Assembly (NCBI GenBank): GCA_030608765.1 | Contig: JAUWDN010000079.1 | Coordinates: forward strand, 1-6,242 | Source: Promethearchaeota archaeon | GTDB lineage: Archaea; Asgardarchaeota; Lokiarchaeia; Sigynarchaeales; SOKP01 | Reading direction: 5' to 3' | Length of the DNA: 6,242 nucleotides | Shown here: one piece after another, positions 1 through 6,143 of the stretch | Layout: each line of letters opens with the position of its first letter | Position numbering within the stretch: the stretch's first letter is position 1 | Position numbers and translations under genes: made by a program | Notes under the pieces: generated by a model | Told to the model about the DNA's origin: nothing | Databases searched by the model: none | Seen by the model: only the letters and a program-made list of their open reading frames with translations

Positions 1-1113
1 ATAATAAAAAACACTCCAAGAACTTGGCATGTGTTCAGCCACAGAAGCTACAAGGCTTAAAGAATCTCGAATTAAAGGACTTAAAACACTTAATAATCTA
101 TTCCCAAATCCAAATGGTATTAAATCTGGGGCAACCCAAACTATGACTGCTCCTACAAAAATAATTGGAATTAATCCCCATTTTATAGCGTTTAATATGC
201 CATTATAAAGTCGGGGATAGTCAACTCTCTTCGTGTAAAGCAAATGAAAGATTATTAATAATATAGAAAAATAAAAAATACCCCCTATTTCTAGACTAGT
301 GAAAAAGATATCAAAACGGAAGATAGGACTAAGAGCAAAAACTAGTAATCCTACCCCTTCTATTCCTGCGTATGCAATTAACATATTAGTTTCATATTTT
401 TTTAATAAGATCATAATTCCACATACAATGGGTAAAATCAAAAATACAAAATTGAATCCACCCCAACTTAAAGCTAAATAGCCTAAGAATAATCCACCTA
501 AGAAGGAATGAACAATTTTGCCAGTTCGTATTGTTTTAATAAAGAAATAAAATGTCATTAATGTTGCAAATACTCCAATAGTTTCATTATCGAAAAAACC
601 CGCTGTAGATCGTTGCATGAAACCGGGATTAAACGCCAAGAAAAAGGCCGCTATTAACCCACATCTCCTATCTAACGTTTCTTTTCCTACTAAATATATA
701 GCAAAAACAGAGGCTCCTCCCATAAATGCGGGGAAGTAAAAGCATATATCGTAAAGAGATACAGGAATCCCAATTGTGTTAAAAAATTGGAAAATAGCCA
801 CAACTGTGAATGTTAGTCCCGGTCTGAGATTTCCACGATTGTATCCTTCTGGAAACCAACTTTTGAAATCGTGCCAATTAAAATATTCAAAAATTGTGTG
901 TGTTGATAAGTATTCTGCGTTGTAATATTGAATCCAAGGGTCAAATGCTTTAATTAAGTAATTACCAGAAGCAATCGGAGAGAGTCTAATAAAAATGGCT
1001 ATAAATACGACCAAAAATAGCGCTAAGAAAAACAATATATTAAACTGTTTTATTGTTATACTCGCTCTAGCACGATCTCTTAAATTTTTTATTGACGAAT
1101 AAATTCGGGACAT
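1..1113 (-). CDS. aglB: STT3/AglB-type oligosaccharyltransferase, N-terminal part (cut by left edge)
   Basis: This is the catalytic subunit of protein N-glycosylation, which transfers an oligosaccharide from a dolichol-type lipid carrier to Asn in N-X-S/T sequons on the outer face of the membrane. From ATG at 1113, 371 residues are open without a stop to the edge. A first membrane segment lies at about residues 24-44. It is followed by the first-loop acidic motif FDPW (D58) with NW and WFPEGY near 79-91, and PGL at 98-100. RSTAGFFDNE (about 168-177) is the second acidic motif, and SWGG is at 216-219. SVAEHMPSSW (357-366) is the loop motif that binds the acceptor sequon. Many hydrophobic segments lie between these. 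The C-terminal membrane part and the periplasm-like domain with WWD lie outside the window. The motifs resemble eukaryotic STT3 (SVSEHQP, AGSYDNE) more than bacterial PglB. The gene is divergent from truA. The assignment is firm; the exact lineage is not. Confidence 0.94.
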   Translation of the reverse strand, partial: MSRIYSSIKNLRDRARASITIKQFNILFFLALFLVVFIAIFIRLSPIASGNYLIKAFDPWIQYYNAEYLSTHTIFEYFNWHDFKSWFPEGYNRGNLRPGLTFTVVAIFQFFNTIGIPVSLYDICFYFPAFMGGASVFAIYLVGKETLDRRCGLIAAFFLAFNPGFMQRSTAGFFDNETIGVFATLMTFYFFIKTIRTGKIVHSFLGGLFLGYLALSWGGFNFVFLILPIVCGIMILLKKYETNMLIAYAGIEGVGLLVFALSPIFRFDIFFTSLEIGGIFYFSILLIIFHLLYTKRVDYPRLYNGILNAIKWGLIPIIFVGAVIVWVAPDLIPFGFGNRLLSVLSPLIRDSLSLVASVAEHMPSSWSVFYY

Positions 1114-1160
1114 GTTTTCTCTTTAACACTTTTGATAAGTAGAAAATTACATATTAAACT

Positions 1161-1172
1161 TAAAAATATAAA
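1161..1172 (-). promoter_or_regulatory. Candidate TATA box for the oligosaccharyltransferase gene
   Basis: Read on the minus strand this is TTTATATTTTTA, a good archaeal TATA-like match ending about 48 nt before the ATG at 1113. With the usual spacing of about 25 nt from TATA to start, transcription would begin near 1140 and leave a leader of about 30 nt holding a weak purine-rich site (AAAGAG) before the ATG. The region is AT-rich, so chance matches are possible. Confidence 0.4.
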
Positions 1173-1303
1173 TGTTAAGTTCAATTAAAAGATTATTTTT
1201 TAACAAATTTATTGGTTTCAATATTATAACACGATTTTAATCCAATCGAAAATTCTGTTTTCATACATAAGATTATTAAAATTTTAAGGATGAAATTATA
1301 CGA

Positions 1304-2143
1304 ATGGAAAAAACAAGATATCTCTTTAAATTCTATTACATTGGATCTAAGAAGTATTTCGGTTCCCAACGACAACCCAATTATTTAACTATTGAAGAAA
1401 ACTTGATAACAGCCCTACAAGAAAAGGGTTACATAACCGATATTAAGAAATCAGGTTTTGAAGTCGCAAGTAGAACAGATAAATTCGTATCAGCTCGAGG
1501 CTCTGCTTTTTCTTTTATTACTGATAAAATCCCAATATTGATGGAGATAAATTCCGTTTTACCAAAGCACATTGGAATTTGGGCCTATACAAAAGTCCCT
1601 TTAGACTATACATCTAGATACAACGCGCAATTTAGGCATTATAAATACATAATTCCCTATTTAAAAAGTTCTATTAATGTAAAGAATATAGAAGAGGCTT
1701 GTAAAGCCTTGGAAGGACGACACGATTTCAGAAATTTCTCTAAGCAAGATAAAGAGGAAAAAAAAACGATTAGGGATTTACTTCTAGCGAAAATGAGCAT
1801 AGACGGTGATTTCATAATATTCGATTTTAAAAGCAGAGCTTTTTTAAGACAACAAATAAGGCGAATGGTAGCGAAGATTTTGGATGTTGGATTAGGGATA
1901 ATCGATTTCCAAGATTTTTTAGATTTATTTAATCCAGCTAAATCGATCTCTTATCAACCCGCTGATCCTTTTGGATTGATTTTATGGGATATAAACTACG
2001 GAAGTAGTGTAATACTCACTATAGATAAAAAATCGAAAGATAGAATGGATAATTATTTTAAAGAAAAAGAGCAAAAACACGCTTCTAAAACAAAATTATT
2101 CCGACTTATTCAACATAACAATATTAGCAAAAAGCGCTTGTAA
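1304..2143 (+). CDS. truA: tRNA pseudouridine synthase, TruA family
   Basis: This enzyme converts uridines of the tRNA anticodon arm (positions 38-40 in the family) to pseudouridine. The 279-residue protein opens with the family strand FKFYYIGSKKYFGSQ. The catalytic motif is SRTDKFVSA at 56-64, with D59 as the nucleophile. RYNAQFRHYKYIIPY (105-119) carries the conserved tyrosine region. ALEGRHDFRNFSK and RAFLRQQIRRMV are the two later conserved blocks. Family members usually read TDxGVSA (TDKGVSA or TDRGVSA), so F61 replaces a glycine. The last ~50 residues are a Lys/Glu-rich extension beyond the conserved core. The ATG at 1304 is supported by alignment to the family N-terminus and by AAGGA about 13 nt upstream. 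The gene is divergent from the oligosaccharyltransferase gene and overlaps the 3' end of the RFC gene by 48 bp. Confidence 0.95.
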   Translation: MEKTRYLFKFYYIGSKKYFGSQRQPNYLTIEENLITALQEKGYITDIKKSGFEVASRTDKFVSARGSAFSFITDKIPILMEINSVLPKHIGIWAYTKVPLDYTSRYNAQFRHYKYIIPYLKSSINVKNIEEACKALEGRHDFRNFSKQDKEEKKTIRDLLLAKMSIDGDFIIFDFKSRAFLRQQIRRMVAKILDVGLGIIDFQDFLDLFNPAKSISYQPADPFGLILWDINYGSSVILTIDKKSKDRMDNYFKEKEQKHASKTKLFRLIQHNNISKKRL

Positions 2144-3064
2144 TTGGATTTCTTCCGTCCCTCCTTGGCTTAATCGATATTCAAACTCAGCGAGGAGTTT
2201 TGAAATTTCGATTTTTAAATCTTCTGAAATGCTTAAGTCATAGATTTCTCGATGGATATTTTTAATAATATTGATACCGGACAAACCGTATTCTCTTGTA
2301 ATGTCATTAAGTAATTTTAAGGAGAATTGGAGCTGTCCTTCTAGAGCAGTTTGAAGAATTTCTCGAATTTTTTCAGGAGGAACTTCACCTGCTACTCGAA
2401 AGACTATATCTTGATCTATTTTTTTTGATATCGTCCCACAAGATTGCAAGTAATTGATTGCTCTGCGACAATCTCCTTTAGATATCTCAACTAAAGCATT
2501 CAAACCATCCAAACTTATATTTATTTTTTCTTGGCTTGCGATATATTTTACTCTTTCTTTAATATCATCATTATTTAAGGAAGAAAATCTAAATACAACA
2601 CATCTAGATTGTATTGGTGGGATAATCTTATTAGAGTAATTACAAATTAAAATCATTCTACAGTTTCTAGTATATTTTTCCATTGTTCTCCTCAAAGCCT
2701 GTTGAGCTGGCGCAGTCATGTTATCCGCTTCATCTAAGATTAAAATTTTAAAGGATATATCTGATGGTGGTTTTGCTCTAGCAAAATCCTTGATGTAGGT
2801 TCTAACAACATCGATACCTCTTGCATCGCTCGCGTTCAATTCTAAATATGTAGTATTTACTGCCATTTTTCTACCATATAATTCTCTCACCATTGCTAAG
2901 GCAGAAGTTGTTTTTCCTGTACCTGCTGGACCCGCGAATATAAGATGGGGCATTGATTCATCTTTTATAAATTGTTTTAACCTTTTGATAATTCCTTTTT
3001 GATTTACCACATCATCTAAACGGCGAGGTCGGAACTTTTCCACCCAAGGTCTATTTTCTGACAT
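2096..3064 (-). CDS. rfcS: Replication factor C small subunit (clamp loader ATPase)
   Basis: An AAA+ ATPase that, with the RFC large subunit, loads the PCNA sliding clamp onto primed DNA during replication and repair. From the ATG at 3064 the protein has 322 residues, the normal length. Visible motifs are WVEKFRPRRLDDVV at the N-terminus, Walker A GPAGTGKT (45-52), the RFC box ELNASDARGIDVVR (75-88), Walker B LDEAD (110-114), sensor 1 CNYSNKI (141-147), the SRC arginine-finger motif (153-155) and sensor 2 GDCRRAIN. The C-terminal collar ends with EIQLQALFANIVML. A TTG six codons upstream (3082) is in frame, but the family begins at the ATG, so that start is preferred. No large subunit gene is seen nearby. 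The gene is divergent from enolase and convergent with truA, overlapping it by 48 bp. Confidence 0.97.
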   Translation of the reverse strand: MSENRPWVEKFRPRRLDDVVNQKGIIKRLKQFIKDESMPHLIFAGPAGTGKTTSALAMVRELYGRKMAVNTTYLELNASDARGIDVVRTYIKDFARAKPPSDISFKILILDEADNMTAPAQQALRRTMEKYTRNCRMILICNYSNKIIPPIQSRCVVFRFSSLNNDDIKERVKYIASQEKINISLDGLNALVEISKGDCRRAINYLQSCGTISKKIDQDIVFRVAGEVPPEKIREILQTALEGQLQFSLKLLNDITREYGLSGINIIKNIHREIYDLSISEDLKIEISKLLAEFEYRLSQGGTEEIQLQALFANIVMLNKSE

Positions 3065-3097
3065 TGTAACACTAGATCTCAATATAGTCTTGTAATG

Positions 3098-3107
3098 ATA
3101 TATAAAA
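3098..3107 (-). promoter_or_regulatory. Candidate TATA box for the RFC small subunit gene
   Basis: The minus-strand sequence TTTATATATC is a near-ideal archaeal TATA box. It would place the transcription start near 3076, about 12 nt before the ATG at 3064. No clear Shine-Dalgarno sequence lies in that short leader, so translation may be nearly leaderless. Confidence 0.55.
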
Positions 3108-3146
3108 AAATACTATTAAAGATTAAAGTTTCTTTATTTATTATTA

Positions 3147-3154
3147 TTATATAA
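3147..3154 (+). promoter_or_regulatory. Candidate TATA box for enolase
   Basis: TTATATAA lies about 30 nt upstream of the enolase ATG at 3184. Normal spacing would give a start of transcription just a few nucleotides before the ATG, so a very short leader or leaderless transcript is likely. It sits back to back with the RFC promoter in the 119-bp divergent spacer. Confidence 0.5.
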
Positions 3155-3183
3155 CTTTAAAATACAGAGAAGAAAACAAGAAT

Positions 3184-4488
3184 ATGACTGATTTTAAAAT
3201 AACTAAAATTAAATCTCGCTGGATCTTAGATTCGCGAGGAAATCCTACAGTTGAGACCGATGTATTTGCGGGCAAGATTTACGCTAGAGCGGCGGTTCCT
3301 TCAGGTGCGTCAACTGGGATACTGGAAGCCTTAGAGTTGAGGGATGGAGGGAATGCTTTCTTAGGCAAGCATGTAACAAAGGCAATATCTAATGTAAATG
3401 ACATATTAGGAAAAAAATTGATAGGTTTCGATGTTCGCGAGCAGAATATTATCGATGAGGAGATGATAAAAATTGATGGAACTGATAACAAGAGTAAACT
3501 AGGAGCTAACGCAATTTTATCAGTGTCATTAGCTAATGCAAAGTTAGCTGCGCTGTTATCACAAAAACCCTTATTTGAATATCTCAATATTCTAGCATAT
3601 AATAAAGAAAGAGATAATTATTTGCTCCCTCTACCATGCTGCAATATTATAAATGGAGGAGAACATGCGGGTAATGATTTAGCTATTCAAGAATTCATGG
3701 TATTACCTGTAGGGGCTAAATCGTTCTCTAATGCTTTACAAAATGTTGCTGAAGTTTATCAAACTTTAAAGAAATTATTAAAAAAAAATTATGGACCGTC
3801 TGCAATAAATGTAGGGGATGAAGGAGGTTTTGCTCCCAATTTGTCGTTAACTTCAGAAGCAGTTGATATAATTATTGAAGCCATCGAAGCAGCTGGTTTT
3901 TTAATGGGCACTGATTTCGTATTGGGTATGGATGCTGCTGCTAGTGAATTTTACGAGGATGGACTCTACAATATTGATGGGAAAAAACTCACTAATGAAG
4001 AGTTATTGGAATATTATTTAGAATTATTACATGAGTATCCGTTTAAATCCATTGAAGACCCCTTTGATGAGAAGGATTTTCGATCTTTTTCTAACCTAAC
4101 AGCGAAGGTTGATAGATCCATCCAGATTGTGGACGATGATCTGACAGTAACCAACATGAAAATCCTTAAGAAAGCTATAGATGAAAAAGCAGGAAATGCC
4201 CTTTTACTTAAGGTTAATCAAATTGGTTCGCTAACAGAAGCAATAAATGCTGCTAAAATGGCATTTGAAAATGGGTTCAATGTTATGGTGTCACATCGTT
4301 CTGGGGAAACTGAAGATTCTTTTATCTCCGATTTAGCAGTAGGACTTTGTACAGGTCAGTTAAAATCAGGTGCAACATGTAGGAGCGATAGAAACTGTAA
4401 ATTTAACCAATTACTCAGAATTGAAGAGATTTTAGATTCTAAGGCCGTTTACCCTACTAAATTTGACTCATGGAGAAATTTCTTATAA
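3184..4488 (+). CDS. eno: Enolase (phosphopyruvate hydratase)
   Basis: Interconverts 2-phosphoglycerate and phosphoenolpyruvate in cytoplasmic glycolysis and gluconeogenesis. The 434-residue protein is full length. It shows DSRGNPTVE (16-24), the mobile loop PSGASTG (39-45), GGEHAGN (158-164) with H161, E170, GDEGG (211-215) with the proton-transfer glutamate E213, the magnesium ligands D250, E291 and D318, the catalytic base K343 in LLKVNQIGS, the SHRSGETED signature (370-378), and K394. All catalytic residues are present. The metal-site loop reads IVDDDLTVTN; relatives usually have Gly or Ala before the DDL, here D317. The TVTN form is the one seen in eukaryotic enolases. The ATG is supported by alignment to the family and by the TATA box. 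The stop directly abuts the stop of the convergent methylase. Confidence 0.98.
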   Translation: MTDFKITKIKSRWILDSRGNPTVETDVFAGKIYARAAVPSGASTGILEALELRDGGNAFLGKHVTKAISNVNDILGKKLIGFDVREQNIIDEEMIKIDGTDNKSKLGANAILSVSLANAKLAALLSQKPLFEYLNILAYNKERDNYLLPLPCCNIINGGEHAGNDLAIQEFMVLPVGAKSFSNALQNVAEVYQTLKKLLKKNYGPSAINVGDEGGFAPNLSLTSEAVDIIIEAIEAAGFLMGTDFVLGMDAAASEFYEDGLYNIDGKKLTNEELLEYYLELLHEYPFKSIEDPFDEKDFRSFSNLTAKVDRSIQIVDDDLTVTNMKILKKAIDEKAGNALLLKVNQIGSLTEAINAAKMAFENGFNVMVSHRSGETEDSFISDLAVGLCTGQLKSGATCRSDRNCKFNQLLRIEEILDSKAVYPTKFDSWRNFL

Positions 4489-4513
4489 TTATTTTTCTTC
4501 TCCTTTTCTTTTA
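4489..4513 (+). terminator. Pyrimidine-rich tract after enolase, likely archaeal poly-T terminator
   Basis: Immediately after the enolase stop the plus strand has T-runs (TTTTT, TTTT, TTTT) broken only by C and A. Archaeal RNA polymerase terminates at such T-tracts without needing a hairpin. The same bases encode, on the other strand, the Lys/Glu/Arg-rich last residues of the methylase. Confidence 0.45.
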
Positions 4514-5145
4514 AACCTGTATATATTTACATCTACAGATTTAGTTTTCTGTTTGTGAAACTCGTAGGTTCTATCTAGTTTTAATTGAAAAGGAAAAACA
4601 TAATCGATAACCCAATTAAATTTCTTAATAAAAGACATTAGAAATTGATGTACTTCTTGATTCGCTAGATGAATCGAATAAACTACATCAGAAAAGCTAA
4701 ATGCTTTTTGTAAAAAAAAACGGTCTGCCTTCTTTTTTTGGACTCCAAAAGGTGGATTCTCAATAGTAGTGATATGCAACTCCTTTGGAAATAGCCGTCT
4801 TACAATTTCAAAATGATTAATATCAGAACATATGGGTAGAATTACGGCTTCTAAGCCTAAATTACTTACATTCTTTTTTAAAATCCTTAATGCTTTCATA
4901 TCTACATCAACACTCAAAACATAAGACGCTTGAAGATATGCGCAAGTAATGGATAACCTTCCTGTCCCAGCTCCAAGATCAATTATCAGTTGGTTTTTAA
5001 TATCATTAAATTCAACACCCGCAAAATATCCTATATCAACAGCACTTTGTGCATCGATGCAATATTGCTCTAACTCGATTTTGGGATTCGAAAATCCTTC
5101 AGTTTGTTGAATTATTGATACTAAATCTTTTTTTTTTATCGTAAT
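4489..5145 (-). CDS. METTL5-like SAM-dependent RNA N6-adenine methylase (COG2263 type), unusual start
   Basis: A Rossmann-fold methyltransferase of the family whose eukaryotic member METTL5 makes m6A in small-subunit rRNA with a TRM112 partner. Numbering from ATT at 5145 gives 218 residues, close to human METTL5. GFSNPKIELEQY (17-28) is the family N-terminus, DLGAGTGRLS (56-65) is SAM motif I, SVDVD (78-82) is motif II, and NPPFGVQ (130-136) is the catalytic motif. SVDVNIYRFKRK is near the end. In the frame upstream there is no ATG, GTG or TTG between the TAG at 5149-5151 and residue 77, so the family N-terminus must start at ATT (5145), ACG (5142) or ATA (5139), or be reached another way. 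A start at TTG 4917 would delete motif I and cannot be right. Usual archaeal members have LEQYPT; here LEQYCI. Family call firm; 5' end unresolved. Confidence 0.88.
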   Translation of the reverse strand: MTIKKKDLVSIIQQTEGFSNPKIELEQYCIDAQSAVDIGYFAGVEFNDIKNQLIIDLGAGTGRLSITCAYLQASYVLSVDVDMKALRILKKNVSNLGLEAVILPICSDINHFEIVRRLFPKELHITTIENPPFGVQKKKADRFFLQKAFSFSDVVYSIHLANQEVHQFLMSFIKKFNWVIDYVFPFQLKLDRTYEFHKQKTKSVDVNIYRFKRKGEEK

Positions 5146-5163
5146 CGCCTAAAGTGTCCGCTC

Positions 5164-5189
5164 CATAATTTTTTTTATGAAAAATTATG
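5164..5189. repeat. Perfect 10-bp inverted repeat between divergent methylase and Csl4 genes
   Basis: CATAATTTTT (5164-5173) and AAAAATTATG (5180-5189) are exact reverse complements with a 6-nt spacer. The arm nearer the methylase contains, on the minus strand, the ATG at 5166. A second, AT-only inverted repeat (TTAATTATT 5197-5205, AATAATTAA 5215-5223) follows. TTATGAAAAA also occurs twice in tandem (5175-5184, 5185-5194). These could be a regulator site serving both promoters or an mRNA hairpin, but low-complexity AT sequence makes such matches by chance fairly likely. Confidence 0.45.
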
Positions 5190-5255
5190 AAAAAATTTAA
5201 TTATTTTAATTAATAATAATTAAGTAGAGAAATTAAAAGATTTTTGTTGAAATTT

Positions 5256-5852
5256 ATGAAAGAATCTGCGAAAAATAACGAAATAGCTATTACGGGTCAA
5301 TATTTAGGCGTTGTAGAAGAATACCTACCCGATAAACAGTCAACTTATGTTAGAGAAGGTCAAATTTATGCTACTAAAACAGGAATAGTCAACATCAATA
5401 AAGACCGTAGAGCTATAGAAATCAAGAGTCATCAAGAAGAAGATCGAAGAACAGTAAAAATTAACGATATTATTATCGGTACTCTTTTGTTTTTAAGGTT
5501 GTATTCTGTTGGCATCAGTTTTGCTACGATCAATAATAAAATTCATTTTAATAGTTCTTATTTCGGTAATATCCATGTTTCCCATATCTCCCACAAATTT
5601 ATTGACAAAATTTCTGATGCGTTTCAAATTACTGATATCGTCAGAGCAAAAGTTATTCGCAAAGAACAAAATGAATACAGTTTGAGCACTGTTGGAAAAA
5701 ATTTAGGCGTTATTCATGCTGATTGCAGTATATGTGGAACAACTCTAGAGAAAATTGGAGTGAATAAATTGAGATGCCCAAGATGTGGAAATGTCGAGAA
5801 TCGAAAGCTTGCAAGCGATTATGGGAATGTGACTGAAAGTTTAAGATATTAA
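5256..5852 (+). CDS. csl4: Exosome RNA-binding subunit Csl4
   Basis: Cap subunit of the archaeal RNA exosome, which helps recruit RNA and DnaG to the Rrp41-Rrp42 3'-5' exonuclease core. From the ATG at 5256 the protein has 198 residues, typical of the family. An N-terminal beta domain opens with GQYLGVVEEYLPDKQSTYV (14-32) and GQIYATKTGIVNIN (35-48). An S1-type RNA-binding domain spans about 70-147, containing GTLLFLRLYSVGISFATI and the segment leading to YSLST. A C-terminal zinc ribbon has CSIC (157-160) and CPRC (174-177). In-frame TTG codons at 5244 and 5247 are possible starts, but the ATG better matches the family N-terminus. No clear Shine-Dalgarno sequence is visible. It is divergent from the METTL5-like gene and followed by a small gene in the same direction 69 bp on. 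Confidence 0.93.
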   Translation: MKESAKNNEIAITGQYLGVVEEYLPDKQSTYVREGQIYATKTGIVNINKDRRAIEIKSHQEEDRRTVKINDIIIGTLLFLRLYSVGISFATINNKIHFNSSYFGNIHVSHISHKFIDKISDAFQITDIVRAKVIRKEQNEYSLSTVGKNLGVIHADCSICGTTLEKIGVNKLRCPRCGNVENRKLASDYGNVTESLRY

Positions 5853-5867
5853 ATCGAATTTAAAATC

Positions 5868-5876
5868 TTTTTTTTT
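5868..5876 (+). terminator. T9 run downstream of csl4, candidate terminator
   Basis: Nine consecutive T residues begin 16 nt after the csl4 stop, the form expected for archaeal intrinsic termination. If it works, the next gene needs its own promoter; the AT-rich sequence TTTAAAATAT at 5874-5883 is a possible TATA element for it. Confidence 0.4.
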
Positions 5877-5921
5877 AAAATATGTTAAGATTTATCATAA
5901 TTAATTCCTAAAGGTTTTATC

Positions 5922-6143
5922 TTGAGTAGGCGTGGTGGAAGAAAAGTAATAAATTTTCATAATTCAAGTGGAGATATAAACAATATTGTTAAATTTCTTG
6001 AAGAAGTTCAAAAGAAGATAACCTATCTCAATCTAAACTGTAAAGTTGATGGAAAAGTAATTAAAATTACATTATTTGGTCCAAAAGATCTTCAATATTT
6101 GGCAAGCGAAAGATTAAAAGAGCTAGCTAATCAGTATTTATAA
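5922..6143 (+). CDS. Unrecognised small protein, 73 residues, TTG start
   Basis: I do not recognise this family. The protein begins with a basic stretch (SRRGGRK), then appears to run beta (KVINFHN), helix (DINNIVKFLEEVQKKI), two short strands (NLNCKV, VIKITLFG) and a C-terminal helix (KDLQYLASERLKELANQYL), a compact alpha/beta domain. It has no membrane segment and no zinc motif, and one cysteine. The only in-frame start codon is TTG at 5922, preceded by AAAGG with 7 nt spacing, a good Shine-Dalgarno arrangement. In many archaea the gene after csl4 is rpoL (RNA polymerase subunit L), but the RpoL signature (EDHTL..NLLR, then HP) is not visible, so I do not call it that. The basic start and IKITLFGPKDL resemble the look of small nucleic-acid-binding folds such as KH, but this is a guess. 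Confidence 0.75.
   Translation: MSRRGGRKVINFHNSSGDINNIVKFLEEVQKKITYLNLNCKVDGKVIKITLFGPKDLQYLASERLKELANQYL

Noticed and set aside
299..481. 60-codon plus-strand reading frame
   Set aside because: It lies wholly opposite the conserved oligosaccharyltransferase coding sequence, has no ribosome binding site and no recognisable domain; a shadow frame.
1114..1303. A tRNA or small RNA gene in the divergent spacer
   Set aside because: No cloverleaf, T-loop motif or stable stem is visible; the sequence is AT-rich promoter-like DNA.
1193..1375. 60-codon minus-strand reading frame between the first two genes
   Set aside because: Half of it is antisense to truA, it has a low-complexity hydrophobic composition, no ribosome binding site, and ends in intergenic AT-rich sequence.
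2454..2639. 61-codon plus-strand reading frame
   Set aside because: It is antisense to the RFC ATPase core, which has clear motifs; no support of its own.
3279..3587. 102-codon minus-strand reading frame
   Set aside because: It is antisense to enolase codons 33-135, which are strongly conserved; an artefact of the opposite strand.
4489..4917. Shorter methylase start at TTG 4917
   Set aside because: The conserved sequence continues upstream through DLGAGTG and LEQY without a stop, so this start would remove the SAM-binding motif.
5128..5137. A frameshift in the A10 run as the simple cause of the missing methylase start
   Set aside because: Changing the run by one or two bases moves upstream reading into frames that contain no ATG before a stop, so it does not give a clean gene; kept only as part of the sequencing-error alternative.
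5922..6143. Calling the 73-residue gene rpoL from its position after csl4
   Set aside because: The expected RpoL signature residues are not visible, so position alone is not enough.
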